A stretch of 64,000 nt of DNA from Pseudoalteromonas sp. MMG010 (GTDB lineage Bacteria; Pseudomonadota; Gammaproteobacteria; Enterobacterales; Alteromonadaceae), in contig NZ_JAGJEG010000006.1 of assembly GCF_018100905.1 (NCBI RefSeq), positions 140,151 to 204,150 of the forward strand, given 5' to 3'. The stretch's first letter is position 1; each line of letters opens with the position of its first letter. Both the position numbers and the translations under genes were made by a program. Below, in pieces: positions 55,441-64,000 of the stretch. Under the pieces are notes generated by a model. That model searched no databases. It was not told the origin of the DNA and saw nothing but the letters and a program-made list of their open reading frames with translations.

Positions 55441-56022
55441 ATGACTGAATATGTTATGTTATTAATTGGCACCGTGCTCGTTAATAACTTTGTATTAGTA
55501 CAATTTTTAGGCTTATGCCCATTTATGGGGGTTTCTGGTAAGTTAGACACTGCAATTGGCATGTCTTTGGCCACAACCTTCGTGCTGACGCTTGCTTCGG
55601 TAACTAGCTATCTTGTAAACCAGTATATTCTTATCCCATTAGATATCACATTTTTACGTACTATGAGCTTTATTTTAGTCATCGCTGTCGTGGTACAATT
55701 CACCGAAATGGTGGTTCGAAAAACAAGTCCTACACTTTATCGTTTACTGGGTATTTTTTTACCATTGATCACCACTAACTGTGCTGTTTTAGGTGTTGCC
55801 ATTCTTAATATTCAAGAACAACACAGCTTTTTACAGTCTGCAATTTACGGTTTTGGCGCCGCCGTTGGCTTTTCATTAGTACTGGTATTGTTTGCAGCAA
55901 TGCGCGAACGTATTGCCGCTGCAGACGTCCCAACCCCATTTAAAGGGGCATCGATTGCCATGATAACGGCAGGTTTAATGTCGATGGCATTTATGGGTTT
56001 TTCTGGATTAGTGAAATTTTAA
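55441..56022 (+). CDS. rsxA: Electron transport complex subunit RsxA
   Basis: 193 residues from the ATG at 55441, preceded by GAGGCGA; an upstream ATG at 55426 adds five residues and lacks a good site. [20 protein letters not shown] is the canonical start. Six membrane helices are expected, with [10 protein letters not shown] in helix 2 and TTNCAVLG in the middle; their cysteines are known to hold a membrane Fe-S cluster with RsxE. It is the first gene of rsxABCDGE, the Rnf-type complex that moves electrons between ferredoxin and NADH with ion pumping, or keeps SoxR reduced. Confidence 0.96.
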   Translation: MTEYVMLLIGTVLVNNFVLVQFLGLCPFMGVSGKLDTAIGMSLATTFVLTLASVTSYLVNQYILIPLDITFLRTMSFILVIAVVVQFTEMVVRKTSPTLYRLLGIFLPLITTNCAVLGVAILNIQEQHSFLQSAIYGFGAAVGFSLVLVLFAAMRERIAAADVPTPFKGASIAMITAGLMSMAFMGFSGLVKF

Positions 56023-56023
56023 T

Positions 56024-56578
56024 ATGACCTTACTCTATGCACTTATTGCTTTAGGCTCTTTAGCATTAATTTTCGGTGTAATCTTAGGTTACGCCGCCGT
56101 AAAATTCCGTGTTAAAGGTAATCCCATAGTTGAACAGATAGACACTATTTTACCACAAACTCAATGTGGTCAATGTGGTTATCCTGGCTGCCGGCCTTAT
56201 GCCGAAGCTATTGCTAATGGGGATGAAATTAACAAATGTCCTCCAGGTGGCGAATCCACGGTTAAGAAGCTCTCTGAGCTTATGGGAGTAGAAGCTAAAC
56301 CATTAGCAGGTGGCGAACAAGCAGAGCCGATTAAAACGGTGGCTTATATTCGTGAAGATGAGTGCATTGGCTGTACAAAATGCATTCAAGCCTGTCCTGT
56401 CGATGCCATTGTAGGGGCAACGCGTCAAATGCATACCGTGTTAATTGATGAATGTACGGGTTGTGATTTATGTGTTGAGCCCTGCCCTGTAGATTGTATT
56501 GATATGCTCCCACTCGCTCCAACAAAACAAAGTTGGAAATGGCAGTTAGATGCTATTCCTGTTACGCAAATAGATTAG
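56024..56578 (+). CDS. rsxB: Electron transport complex subunit RsxB (ferredoxin-like)
   Basis: A 184-residue Fe-S subunit. An N-terminal membrane helix (about 5-25) is followed by the CGQCGYPGC ... CPPGG cluster (about 48-70) and two [4Fe-4S] ferredoxin motifs, [12 protein letters not shown] and [12 protein letters not shown]. It relays electrons through the Rsx/Rnf complex on the cytoplasmic face. It starts one base after rsxA. Confidence 0.97.
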   Translation: MTLLYALIALGSLALIFGVILGYAAVKFRVKGNPIVEQIDTILPQTQCGQCGYPGCRPYAEAIANGDEINKCPPGGESTVKKLSELMGVEAKPLAGGEQAEPIKTVAYIREDECIGCTKCIQACPVDAIVGATRQMHTVLIDECTGCDLCVEPCPVDCIDMLPLAPTKQSWKWQLDAIPVTQID

Positions 56579-56586
56579 AGGTTTGA

Positions 56587-58584
56587 GTGGAAAAGTTACT
56601 TGAACAAATAAAGCATGGCACTGTTTGGCCATTTCCCGGTGGTGTACACCCACCACAGCAAAAATCACAATCCAATAGTGAAAAAATAACACGTTTACCT
56701 TTGCCAGATAAATTAGTTGTGCCTTTAAAGCAACATATTGGTGCTCACGGTAAACTCATCGTCGATAAAGGCGATTACGTACAAAAAGGTCAAGCATTAA
56801 CAAGCCCAACGGCTAACTGGTCGGTACCTGTGCATGCCCCCACCTCTGGCACTATTTTAGAGATTGCACCTAGCCCATCGGCTCACCCTTCTGCTTTGCC
56901 TGAGCTGAGTGTGATAATAAAACCTGATGGCAAAGATACTTGGTGTCAACGTCAGCAAGTATCGAATATTAAAACCATAGACCACGACGAGCTTATAAAC
57001 ATAATACATCAAGCCGGTATTTCTGGCATGGGTGGAGCAGGTTTTCCTACTTATGTTAAAGCAAATACCGATAAAAAGATTGATTTTTTTATCGTCAACG
57101 CAGTTGAATGTGAGCCTTACATTACCGCCGATGATGTTTTAATGCGTGAGCATGCCGTTGAGGTTGTACAAGGCATTGAAATAATGCAGCAACTTTTACA
57201 ACCGACACTATGTATTGTGGGTATAGAAGACAATAAACCACAAGCAATTAGTGCGATGCAAAAAGCTGCTGAACACAATGAACATATTATAATTCAAAGT
57301 GTGCCCACGGTTTACCCTTCAGGTGGTGAAAAACAGTTAATTAAGCTTCTCACCAATCAAGAAGTACCCAGTGGTGGCATTCCTGCCGATATCGGTGTAC
57401 TGGTGCATAATACAGGGACGCTTTTTGCTATACAGCAAGCCGTATATGAAGGTAAACCACTGATTGAACGAGTTGTTACCGTGACCGGTAATACGATTCA
57501 TAAACCAGGTAATGTATGGGCATTATTGGGTACAGAAATAAAACATTTATTAGATTGCCAAGGTTTTTCACCGGTTCCACAACAACGTGTAGTTATGGGA
57601 GGCCCCATGATGGGCTTTACACTCCCAACAGTACGTATTGGCGTAGTGAAAACAACAAACTGTATTTTAGCCCCCGATCACAATGAACTTGCTGAACCTG
57701 GTGATGAAAAAGCGTGTATTCGTTGCAGTGCTTGTGCAGATGCTTGCCCCGTATCATTGTTACCGCAGCAAATGCAATGGTTTGCTAAATCAAAAGAATA
57801 CGAAAAGTTACAAGAACACAACCTGTTTGACTGTATTGAATGCGGTGCCTGCTCATACGTATGCCCAAGTGAAATTCCATTAGTTCAATATTACCGCGTT
57901 GCTAAAGTAGAAATAAAAGAACAACAAGCAGATAAAATTAAAGCCGATCGTGCTAAAGAGCGTTTTGATGCGCGTAAAGAGCGCTTAGAGCGAGAGCAAG
58001 CCGAACGTCAAAATAGACATAAACGTAAACCTACAACCAAATCAGCCGATGAGAAACAAAAAGTGGCTGATGCACTCGCTCGGGTAAAACCAAAAAGCGA
58101 TAAAGATGGCGAAAAATCTGCGGTTGCTGCGGCTATCGCAAGAGCTAAAGCTAAAAAGCAACAAGGTGAACAATTAGAACCAGATAACAGTGACGTTGCA
58201 AAAGAGCGTGCGATTCGTAAGCAACAAGCAAGACAATATAAAGAAGAGAAAGAATCTCAGGGCAGCTCAGAATCAACAGATGATAAAAAATCAGCTGTTG
58301 CTGCTGCAATTGCCCGTGCTAAAGCGAAAAAAGCCGCGCAGCAAAACAGCGCTGAATCACAAGATGAAAATACAGATTCAGCTCCTGTAGATGATAAAAA
58401 AGCCGCGGTTGCTGCTGCAATTGCTCGTGCTAAAGCGAAAAAAGCCGCGCAGCAAAACAGCACTGAATCACAAGATGAAAATACAGATTCATCCCCTGCA
58501 GATGATAAAAAAGCCGCTGTTGCTGCTGCAATTGCTCGCGCTAAAGAAAAAAAGCGCCAAAAAGAAGGAAATAACCCGTCATGA
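56587..58584 (+). CDS. rsxC: Electron transport complex subunit RsxC, with C-terminal tandem repeats
   Basis: A 665-residue NADH/FMN subunit starting at GTG (GAGG 4-7 nt upstream). The N-terminal part carries the Nqo1-like and SLBB domains (SGMGGAGFPTYVKANTD, about 146-162). Two ferredoxin motifs, CIRCSACADACP and CIECGACSYVCP, lie at about 379-430. From about 440 the chain becomes a charged, alanine/lysine-rich tail with the repeated element VAAAIARAKAKK, including tandem 37-residue repeats. Tail length is known to vary in RsxC/RnfC, and its role is unclear. It overlaps rsxD by 4 nt. Confidence 0.95.
   Translation: MEKLLEQIKHGTVWPFPGGVHPPQQKSQSNSEKITRLPLPDKLVVPLKQHIGAHGKLIVDKGDYVQKGQALTSPTANWSVPVHAPTSGTILEIAPSPSAHPSALPELSVIIKPDGKDTWCQRQQVSNIKTIDHDELINIIHQAGISGMGGAGFPTYVKANTDKKIDFFIVNAVECEPYITADDVLMREHAVEVVQGIEIMQQLLQPTLCIVGIEDNKPQAISAMQKAAEHNEHIIIQSVPTVYPSGGEKQLIKLLTNQEVPSGGIPADIGVLVHNTGTLFAIQQAVYEGKPLIERVVTVTGNTIHKPGNVWALLGTEIKHLLDCQGFSPVPQQRVVMGGPMMGFTLPTVRIGVVKTTNCILAPDHNELAEPGDEKACIRCSACADACPVSLLPQQMQWFAKSKEYEKLQEHNLFDCIECGACSYVCPSEIPLVQYYRVAKVEIKEQQADKIKADRAKERFDARKERLEREQAERQNRHKRKPTTKSADEKQKVADALARVKPKSDKDGEKSAVAAAIARAKAKKQQGEQLEPDNSDVAKERAIRKQQARQYKEEKESQGSSESTDDKKSAVAAAIARAKAKKAAQQNSAESQDENTDSAPVDDKKAAVAAAIARAKAKKAAQQNSTESQDENTDSSPADDKKAAVAAAIARAKEKKRQKEGNNPS
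58279..58560 (+). repeat. 111-bp tandem repeats in the rsxC tail
   Basis: Units start at 58279, 58390 and 58501 (exactly 111 nt apart), with the third one partial. Each encodes 37 residues beginning DDKK and containing VAAAIARAK. The DNA is nearly identical between units, which points to recent duplication or gene conversion. A more diverged copy of the core lies near 58110. Confidence 0.92.
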
Positions 58585-59639
58585 AATTAACCATGGCAAG
58601 CTCACCTCACAACCATAGCCAAAAATCACTCAGTAAAATGATGCTCAGTGTCATTGCTGCTTGTATCCCTGGCTTCATTGCACAAGTTATATTTTTTGGC
58701 ACCGGTGTAATTATCCAACTGGTATTGGCACTTATTTGCGTTAGTGTCTTCGAAGCTATAATTATGGTGTTACGTAAACGCTCAATTTTTGCTGCATTAA
58801 GTGATGGTAGTGCATGGCTAACCGGCGTCTTACTTGCACTAAGTATTCCTCCCCTAGCCCCTTGGTGGGTAATAGTAATAGGTTCGTTTTTTGCTATTGT
58901 CATGGTTAAACAACTATACGGTGGGTTAGGCTTTAATTTGTTTAACCCTGCTATGGCAGCATACGTTTTATTATTAGTGTCATTCCCCGTACAAATGACA
59001 GCATGGATGCCGGTCACAGAGCTGCTTTCACAACCGACAACACTGGCACAACAGCTAAGTATCATATTTCATAATTTTACCTCAACGGGTTTTAGCTTAG
59101 AGCAAATGCGAACCACTGTTGATGGTATGACCATGGCAACCCCTTTAGATACGATTAAAACCGATATTGCTCATGGTTTAACGGTAACCGAAAGCATGCA
59201 AAAGCCTATCTTTGGTGAATGGGCTGGGCTTGGTTGGGTTTGGGTCAACTTAGGCTTCTTATTAGGTGGTGTGTATTTACTTAAAAGTAAAATAATTAAT
59301 TGGCATATCCCTATTAGCATGCTGGTCAGTTTGGCACTATGCAGTGCTATCGGTTATGTAGCGAACCCAGGGACAGAGCCTGGAATAATTTTTCATTTAT
59401 TTAGTGGTGCAACCATGCTGGGGGCGTTTTTTATTGCCACCGATCCAGTCTCTGCATCGACCACTAACAAAGGTCGTTTAATATACGGCGCCATTATTGG
59501 GTTATTAATATACTTAATTCGCACGTTTGGTGGCTACCCAGATGCACTCGCTTTTAGTGTTTTATTACTTAATATGGCAGTACCTTTAATAGATTATTAC
59601 ACTCAACCCCGTACTTATGGTCATGGAGAGGTTAAATGA
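58581..59639 (+). CDS. rsxD: Electron transport complex subunit RsxD
   Basis: A 352-residue membrane subunit with about nine helices. The motif DGMTMATPLD contains Thr187, at the same number as the threonine that carries covalent FMN in E. coli RsxD. GGLGFNLFNPAM and ATDPVSASTTNKGR are NqrB/RnfD signatures. It overlaps rsxC and rsxG by 4 nt each. Confidence 0.96.
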   Translation: MKLTMASSPHNHSQKSLSKMMLSVIAACIPGFIAQVIFFGTGVIIQLVLALICVSVFEAIIMVLRKRSIFAALSDGSAWLTGVLLALSIPPLAPWWVIVIGSFFAIVMVKQLYGGLGFNLFNPAMAAYVLLLVSFPVQMTAWMPVTELLSQPTTLAQQLSIIFHNFTSTGFSLEQMRTTVDGMTMATPLDTIKTDIAHGLTVTESMQKPIFGEWAGLGWVWVNLGFLLGGVYLLKSKIINWHIPISMLVSLALCSAIGYVANPGTEPGIIFHLFSGATMLGAFFIATDPVSASTTNKGRLIYGAIIGLLIYLIRTFGGYPDALAFSVLLLNMAVPLIDYYTQPRTYGHGEVK

Positions 59640-60268
59640 TTATCTCCTCAATGGTAAAAAATGGTGCCCTGCTTAGTGCATTTGCACTGATCACAACAGG
59701 CATTGTCGCACTAATTAATGCAGCGACAGCAGAAACAATCGCAGAGCAAGAGCAGCTTCAACTGGTACGTCAATTTCATGAAGTACTTAGCCCAGAACTA
59801 TATAATAATCAGTTGAGTGAGGACTGTGTTGTCGTTACTAATGACTTACTAGGTCCTTATAAGCAACAAGTTATTTATAGAGCTAAACTAAACGGCAAAC
59901 CTGTTGCTTTAGTAATCCGCCATATTACTCCAAACGGCTACACTGGAGATATAAATCTGTTAAGTGCGGTTTATCAAAATGGGGAAATTGCAGGTGTGCG
60001 TGTCACAAAGCATCAAGAAACACCGGGGTTAGGTGATAAAGTAGAGTTAAAAAAATCTGACTGGATCACAACTTTCAAAGGCACGACGGTAGCCGCTGAA
60101 GATGACCCGCGCTGGGCAGTAAAAAAAGATGGTGGTCAATTTGATCAGTTTACGGGAGCAACAATCACCCCTCGGGCCGTTGTTAGCTCAGTTAAAAATG
60201 CGACACTGTTTGCAAAGTCACAATTTGACGCCCTATTCTTAGCTCCTAACGCATGTAAAAAGGTTTAA
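59636..60268 (+). CDS. rsxG: Electron transport complex subunit RsxG
   Basis: A 210-residue protein with one N-terminal membrane helix (about 9-28) and a periplasmic FMN-binding domain. Thr176 in [11 protein letters not shown] is the expected site of covalent FMN attachment. [13 protein letters not shown] is the other family motif. It overlaps rsxD by 4 nt (ATGA). Confidence 0.96.
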   Translation: MIISSMVKNGALLSAFALITTGIVALINAATAETIAEQEQLQLVRQFHEVLSPELYNNQLSEDCVVVTNDLLGPYKQQVIYRAKLNGKPVALVIRHITPNGYTGDINLLSAVYQNGEIAGVRVTKHQETPGLGDKVELKKSDWITTFKGTTVAAEDDPRWAVKKDGGQFDQFTGATITPRAVVSSVKNATLFAKSQFDALFLAPNACKKV

Positions 60269-60270
60269 CT

Positions 60271-60969
60271 ATGAGTGAGTTAAAAACACTTTTAAAAGAT
60301 GGTATGTGGAAAAACAACCCGGCATTAGTACAGCTGCTCGGCTTGTGTCCTCTGCTAGGCGTAACATCAACTATTACCAATGCATTAGGGTTAGGGATCG
60401 CTACGTTATTGGTATTAGTGGGCTCTAATGTCTCGGTTTCATTAATTCGAAACTGGGTCCCTAAAGATATCCGCATACCTGTATTTGTTATGATCATTGC
60501 CGCATTTGTTACAGTAATTCAATTATTGATGAATGCCTATACCTTTGGTTTATATCAATCACTTGGCATATTTTTACCTTTAATTGTAACTAACTGCGCC
60601 ATTATCGGGCGAGCAGAAGCGTACGCCTCTAAAAACCCTGTGCATTTATCTGCATTTGATGGATTAATGATGGGCTTAGGTTTTATGCTGGTATTAATGG
60701 TATTAGGGGCAATGCGCGAGATAATCGGCCAAGGAACTTTATTTGATGGGGCTGATTTACTACTGGGTCCATGGGCTCAAAGTTTACGTATAGAAATCTT
60801 CAGTTTTGATAATCAGTTTTTATTGGCCATATTACCCCCTGGTGCCTTTTTAGGTTTAGGGTTATTAATTGCAGCTAAAAATGTGATTGATACACAAATA
60901 AAATCAAAACAAAGTTTACCTGCAGAGGCTGAAAAAGGTCCTCGTGCGCGTGTTACCAGTTTAACTTAA
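60271..60969 (+). CDS. rsxE: Electron transport complex subunit RsxE
   Basis: A 232-residue membrane subunit homologous to RsxA, with six helices. [19 protein letters not shown] and the [17 protein letters not shown] region carry the paired cysteines. It is the last rsx gene, 2 nt after rsxG. nth follows after 36 nt, as in E. coli, so the repair gene is probably transcribed with the operon. Confidence 0.96.
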   Translation: MSELKTLLKDGMWKNNPALVQLLGLCPLLGVTSTITNALGLGIATLLVLVGSNVSVSLIRNWVPKDIRIPVFVMIIAAFVTVIQLLMNAYTFGLYQSLGIFLPLIVTNCAIIGRAEAYASKNPVHLSAFDGLMMGLGFMLVLMVLGAMREIIGQGTLFDGADLLLGPWAQSLRIEIFSFDNQFLLAILPPGAFLGLGLLIAAKNVIDTQIKSKQSLPAEAEKGPRARVTSLT

Positions 60970-61005
60970 AGGAAAACACACTGTAGATTATGTGTTTCAA
61001 CTTGC

Positions 61006-61665
61006 ATGAATAAATTAAAACGACAACAAATGCTTGCCCGTTTACGCGAGCAAAACCCTCACCCAGAAACAGAGCTTGAATACTCAAGCCCATTCGAGCT
61101 ACTTGTTGCTGTCGCACTATCTGCGCAAGCAACCGATGTTGGGGTAAATAAAGCAACACGAAAACTCTTTCCGGTGGCAAATACCCCACAAGCTATTTTA
61201 GATTTAGGCCACGATACATTACGTGACTATATAAAAACCATTGGTTTATTTAATTCCAAAGCAGCTAATGTGTATAAAATGTGCCAAATTTTGGTTACTG
61301 AGCATAACAGTATTGTGCCGCAAGATAGAGAAGCATTAGAAGCCCTGCCAGGCGTTGGTCGTAAAACAGCTAATGTAGTGTTAAATACAGCTTTTGGGCA
61401 GCTAAAAGATAATCAAGGTAAATACTTTTTAGCGGTAGATACTCACATTCAACGCTTAGCAAATCGTACTGGATATGCAAAAGGTAAAACAGTAGAGCAA
61501 ACCGAACAATCAATTATTAAAAACACCCCTAATAAAACGGAGTTTATGTTTAATTTACATCATTGGTTTATTTTACACGGGCGTTATACATGTACGGCTA
61601 GAAAGCCAAAGTGTGGAAGTTGTATTATTGAAGATTTATGTGATTACAAAGAAAAAACAGAATAA
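61006..61665 (+). CDS. nth: Endonuclease III
   Basis: A 219-residue DNA glycosylase/AP lyase that removes oxidised pyrimidines. The helix-hairpin-helix LPGVGRKTANVV contains the catalytic Lys120, and Asp145 lies in AVDTHIQRL. A seven-residue insertion (around LKDNQGKY) moves the aspartate from position 138 in E. coli. The C-terminal four-cysteine [4Fe-4S] loop (CTARKPKCGSCIIEDLC) is complete. It ends at a strong terminator. Confidence 0.96.
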   Translation: MNKLKRQQMLARLREQNPHPETELEYSSPFELLVAVALSAQATDVGVNKATRKLFPVANTPQAILDLGHDTLRDYIKTIGLFNSKAANVYKMCQILVTEHNSIVPQDREALEALPGVGRKTANVVLNTAFGQLKDNQGKYFLAVDTHIQRLANRTGYAKGKTVEQTEQSIIKNTPNKTEFMFNLHHWFILHGRYTCTARKPKCGSCIIEDLCDYKEKTE

Positions 61666-61674
61666 AAATAATTA

Positions 61675-61705
61675 AGGCCTTTAAAGTAAAACTTTAAAGG
61701 CCTTT
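61675..61705. terminator. Bidirectional terminator (nth / dehydrogenase)
   Basis: A perfect 14-bp stem, AAGGCCTTTAAAGT with ACTTTAAAGGCCTT, around AAA between convergent genes. Confidence 0.9.
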
Positions 61706-61715
61706 AAATTAATAA

Positions 61716-62594
61716 TTACTTTTCTAATTTTTTAAAGTAATCAAAAATTTCTGGCACATTACCTTGTCCCATACCCGCATCAAGAGCGGCTTGTAGGTTA
61801 GCAGAAGAACCTTCTGCAATTTTAGATTCAGTACCAAGATCAGCAACCATTTCTAAGAAATAGCCTAAATCTTTGTTTGCATTTGCGATTGAGAAACCAA
61901 GATCACTCACGTTATCTACAGCGTAATTTTTACAGAACTGCATAAATGGTGAGTTAGATGGACCTGTAGACATAATGTCGAAAAGTTGTTGACGGTCAAC
62001 ACCTGCAAGTTCAGCTACAGCAAAAGCTTGTGACATAGCACATACTGTAGTCATACCCATAAAGTTATTGATTAACTTTGTTGTGTGACCCGCACCTAGT
62101 GCGCCTAAATGGAATACATTTTCGCCTTGATCTTCAAGTACTGGCTTAACTTTATTGAATGTTTCCATATCACCAGATGCCATAATGTTTAGTAAACCAT
62201 CTTTAGCATGTGCAGGAGTACGTCCTAATGGAGCATCAATCATACCCGCGCCTTTGCTTGCTAAATCAGCGCCGATCTTTTTAGTAGAAGCAGGAATAGA
62301 AGTACCAAAATCAACTAATACAGAACCTTCTTTAATACCAGCAAGTAGACCATCTTCAGCATATACAATTTTTTCTACTACAGCTGATGTAGTTAAACAG
62401 AACATCACGATGTCTGAATTCTCAGCAAGCTCTTTAGCTGTATCAACAGTTTTAGCACCACGAGCAACACATGCTGCCACAGCATCTTTGTTTAAATCCA
62501 TAACAGTAAGCTCATAGCCTTTGTTTTGTAGATTTTCAACCATATTGCCGCCCATTAAGCCTAGGCCGATGAAACCGATAGTTGGTTTTGACAT
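61716..62594 (-). CDS. Beta-hydroxyacid dehydrogenase, sulfolactaldehyde reductase-like
   Basis: A 292-residue NAD(P)-dependent enzyme. The Rossmann start is IGFIGLGLMGGNMVENL, and the catalytic lysine lies in GHTTKLINNFM (about 165-175). The substrate loop reads DAPLGRTPAHAKDG where most 3-hydroxyisobutyrate dehydrogenases have DAPVSGG. The GRT form resembles YihU, the 3-sulfolactaldehyde reductase of sulfoglycolysis. No other sulfoquinovose genes are nearby, so succinic semialdehyde, tartronate semialdehyde or another short aldehyde is possible. The gene is single, with a long upstream region. Confidence 0.85.
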   Translation of the reverse strand: MSKPTIGFIGLGLMGGNMVENLQNKGYELTVMDLNKDAVAACVARGAKTVDTAKELAENSDIVMFCLTTSAVVEKIVYAEDGLLAGIKEGSVLVDFGTSIPASTKKIGADLASKGAGMIDAPLGRTPAHAKDGLLNIMASGDMETFNKVKPVLEDQGENVFHLGALGAGHTTKLINNFMGMTTVCAMSQAFAVAELAGVDRQQLFDIMSTGPSNSPFMQFCKNYAVDNVSDLGFSIANANKDLGYFLEMVADLGTESKIAEGSSANLQAALDAGMGQGNVPEIFDYFKKLEK

Positions 62595-63250
62595 GAATAA
62601 CTCCTAAATATATTAACGCAAGCAAGTAAGTAATTATTTACCTACAGAACAGTACGATGATGTTTGTTTTAAATTTTCAGTATCGTGTTTAATGTTAAGT
62701 GAGTGAAAATACTTAGATGACTTTAAAAACCACCACAGAGCATAAACTTAATTACAAAACTTAATCTTGTTAAACATAACTATTATTTTTTTACAGGGTT
62801 GATAACCGCGATTACACGATATGACCAACTGGTATGACAAAATGTTAGTGGTAACAGACTCTTTTGTCAACCGACAAGTTAACCCTGAAATAAGTGATTT
62901 ATATCTACGTTTATTCTATCTATATTTAAACCTATTAAAACAGCAACTTATATCATTTAGCTGTCATAATTAAATTTTTCCTATTTTCAACACTTGGTTT
63001 TCATTCACAAAATAATTGGTTGACCAAAAAAACCAACATCAATAATAGCCTCTGCCATATAGAGCCAAACATTAGGTAAAGCATATAATATGTATTTTTC
63101 AAGTTGTTGATTAATATAAATCCCATAAATCTGCATACTTTTTTACTTCACGACGGTGATCGCTTATGTTGCAAATGCATAATAAAAACTTAAAATAGAA
63201 TATAACTGCTTATCCCTAACTGTTTTAATCTTTTCTAGGAAAATATCATA
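62595..63250. promoter_or_regulatory. Intergenic region upstream of the dehydrogenase and gloA
   Basis: 656 nt with no gene. It holds the divergent promoters of the dehydrogenase (minus strand) and gloA (plus strand). Two palindromic sites resemble GntR-family operators: ACCA-AC-TGGT at 62824-62833 and TTGGT-TG-ACCAA at 63016-63027. The rest is AT-rich without recognisable structure. Confidence 0.5.
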
Positions 63251-63634
63251 ATGCGCTTACTTCACACTATGTTGAGAGTTTCAAATTTAGATAAATCAAT
63301 TGCTTTTTATACCCAAATCTTAGGTATGAAGGAACTTCGACGTTCTGAAAATGCACAATACCGCTATACTCTTGCTTTTATTGGCTATGGTGAAGAGCAA
63401 AGCAATACCGTATTAGAGCTAACATACAATTGGGATACTGATCATTATGATTTAGGTAATGCCTATGGGCATATTGCAATTGAGTTTGATGATATCTATC
63501 AAGCGTGTGAAGATATTAAAGCCGCCGGTGGCAATGTTAGCCGCGAGCCAGGTCCAGTAAAAGGTGGTACAACTGAGATTGCTTTTGTAAAAGACCCTGA
63601 TGGTTATGCAATTGAGTTAATCCAAAAAAAGTAA
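63251..63634 (+). CDS. gloA: Lactoylglutathione lyase (glyoxalase I)
   Basis: A 127-residue metal-dependent enzyme, nearly colinear with E. coli GloA. The Ni2+ ligands His5, Glu56 (in VLELTYNW), His74 (in YGHIAIE) and Glu122 (in YAIELIQ) are all present at the same numbers. It converts the methylglyoxal-glutathione hemithioacetal to S-lactoylglutathione. AGGAAAA lies about 8 nt before the ATG. Confidence 0.96.
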   Translation: MRLLHTMLRVSNLDKSIAFYTQILGMKELRRSENAQYRYTLAFIGYGEEQSNTVLELTYNWDTDHYDLGNAYGHIAIEFDDIYQACEDIKAAGGNVSREPGPVKGGTTEIAFVKDPDGYAIELIQKK

Positions 63635-63946
63635 AAGTAATTATCGCTCATACTCTCATTTAATTGATAAATCCGTAAGTATTTATCGAACCAAGACTCT
63701 TTTTAAGGGGGTGTAGTGAATGAATAAGCCACTATATAACACTCCCTACTTCTTTTAATCAGTTACTGCGTTTATAAGCAGACTGAAACTGACCTCATTG
63801 TTTTTCAAAAAATATTTAAATAAATACCAAGGCTAAAAAATTCAATAGTAATAAATTAAGATATAAGTAGGATTTGAAACTAAAAGGGATATAAATAGGA
63901 GATTTTAATTGATTGTACACAGCCTAACTTTACCTTTTAAGTAAAG
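63635..63946. other. Spacer between gloA and tRNA-Glu
   Basis: 312 nt with no gene. A small hairpin, GATAAAT/ATTTATC (63666-63687), lies 31 nt after gloA and might end its transcript. CTTTAC/GTAAAG next to the tRNA could be a weak terminator for the tRNA transcript on the minus strand. Confidence 0.5.
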
Positions 63947-64000
63947 TGGCGTCCCCAAGGGGATTCGAACCCCTGTTACCGCCGTGAAAGGGCGGTGTCC
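63947..64000 (-). tRNA. tRNA-Glu (TTC), partial (5' part beyond window)
   Basis: On the minus strand the 3' 54 nt read through the anticodon arm (CCTTTCACG, anticodon TTC), the T-arm GGTTCGAATCC and the acceptor end with encoded CCA. They match bacterial tRNA-Glu closely. The 5' half lies outside the window. A 16S-23S rRNA spacer is a possible context but is not visible here. Confidence 0.93.

Noticed and set aside
58257..58463. 68-residue minus-strand frame with alanine-rich repeats
   Set aside because: Mirror of the rsxC tandem repeats; low-complexity antisense.
60953..61189. 78-residue minus-strand frame at the rsxE/nth junction
   Set aside because: Antisense to the start of nth, which has intact catalytic residues.

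Overview
The window reads as a chromosomal segment of a low-GC marine gammaproteobacterium of the order Alteromonadales, most likely Pseudoalteromonas. This is inferred from the AT-rich composition, from proteins that read like that genus, and from gammaproteobacterial gene neighbourhoods (rsxABCDGE-nth, bepA-yfgD, gcvR-bcp). Almost everything is ordinary core genome. I see no prophage, insertion sequence, integrase or CRISPR array.

Layout. 1-5.9 kb: the 5' part of a class I fumarase gene (minus strand), pabB with a CoA-pyrophosphatase Nudix gene, L-serine dehydratase and cysB. 6.2-9.1 kb: a membrane-anchored coiled-coil protein, a REC-GGDEF diguanylate cyclase and two small conserved proteins. 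9.2-10.1 kb: two identical tRNA-Tyr genes and a YgjP-type metalloprotein. 10.3-17.4 kb: a signalling block, with an MHYT-PAS-PAS hybrid histidine kinase overlapping an HD-GYP response regulator, then an HD hydrolase, rlmI, and a PilZ protein paired with a stand-alone receiver. 17.5-27.7 kb (minus strand): hrpA, an exported isoaspartyl peptidase, a SapC-family protein, then pgl, zwf and pgi for glucose-6-phosphate metabolism.

28.0-31.7 kb (minus strand): a three-domain sulfur protein (cysteine desulfurase + ETHE1-like beta-lactamase fold + rhodanese), an AI-2E/PerM-family permease and a TusA-like protein. This is the most unusual locus in the window. 31.8-35.4 kb: an unknown protein, bepA, yfgD, a WrbA-like flavodoxin and a DUF2069 membrane protein, tightly packed. 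35.4-42.3 kb: an ankyrin membrane protein, an isolated MlaC-like protein, a PagL-like outer-membrane protein, a YjiH-family protein, bamC, and divergent gcvR-bcp. 42.3-43.9 kb: divergent queE and queC for 7-deazaguanine synthesis. 43.9-50.8 kb: an isoprenylcysteine-methyltransferase-like protein, a PspB-like peptide, an unknown protein, and a minus-strand run of MATE transporter, uvrB and two methyltransferases.

50.8-52.05 kb has no genes but carries an inverted pair of DnaA-box-like sequences. It leads into four identical tRNA-Asn genes behind one clear promoter. 52.6-55.4 kb: a LapD-like degenerate GGDEF/EAL receptor followed 15 nt later by a periplasmic solute-binding protein. 55.4-61.7 kb: the complete rsxABCDGE electron-transport operon plus nth. 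61.7-64.0 kb: a beta-hydroxyacid dehydrogenase resembling sulfolactaldehyde reductase, gloA, and the 3' part of a tRNA-Glu gene at the right edge.

Functional themes are cyclic-di-GMP signalling (four loci), sulfur handling (cysB, the desulfurase fusion, the TusA-like protein), envelope maintenance (bepA, bamC, MlaC-like, PagL-like) and RNA modification (rlmI, TrmK-like, RlmI-like, queE/queC).
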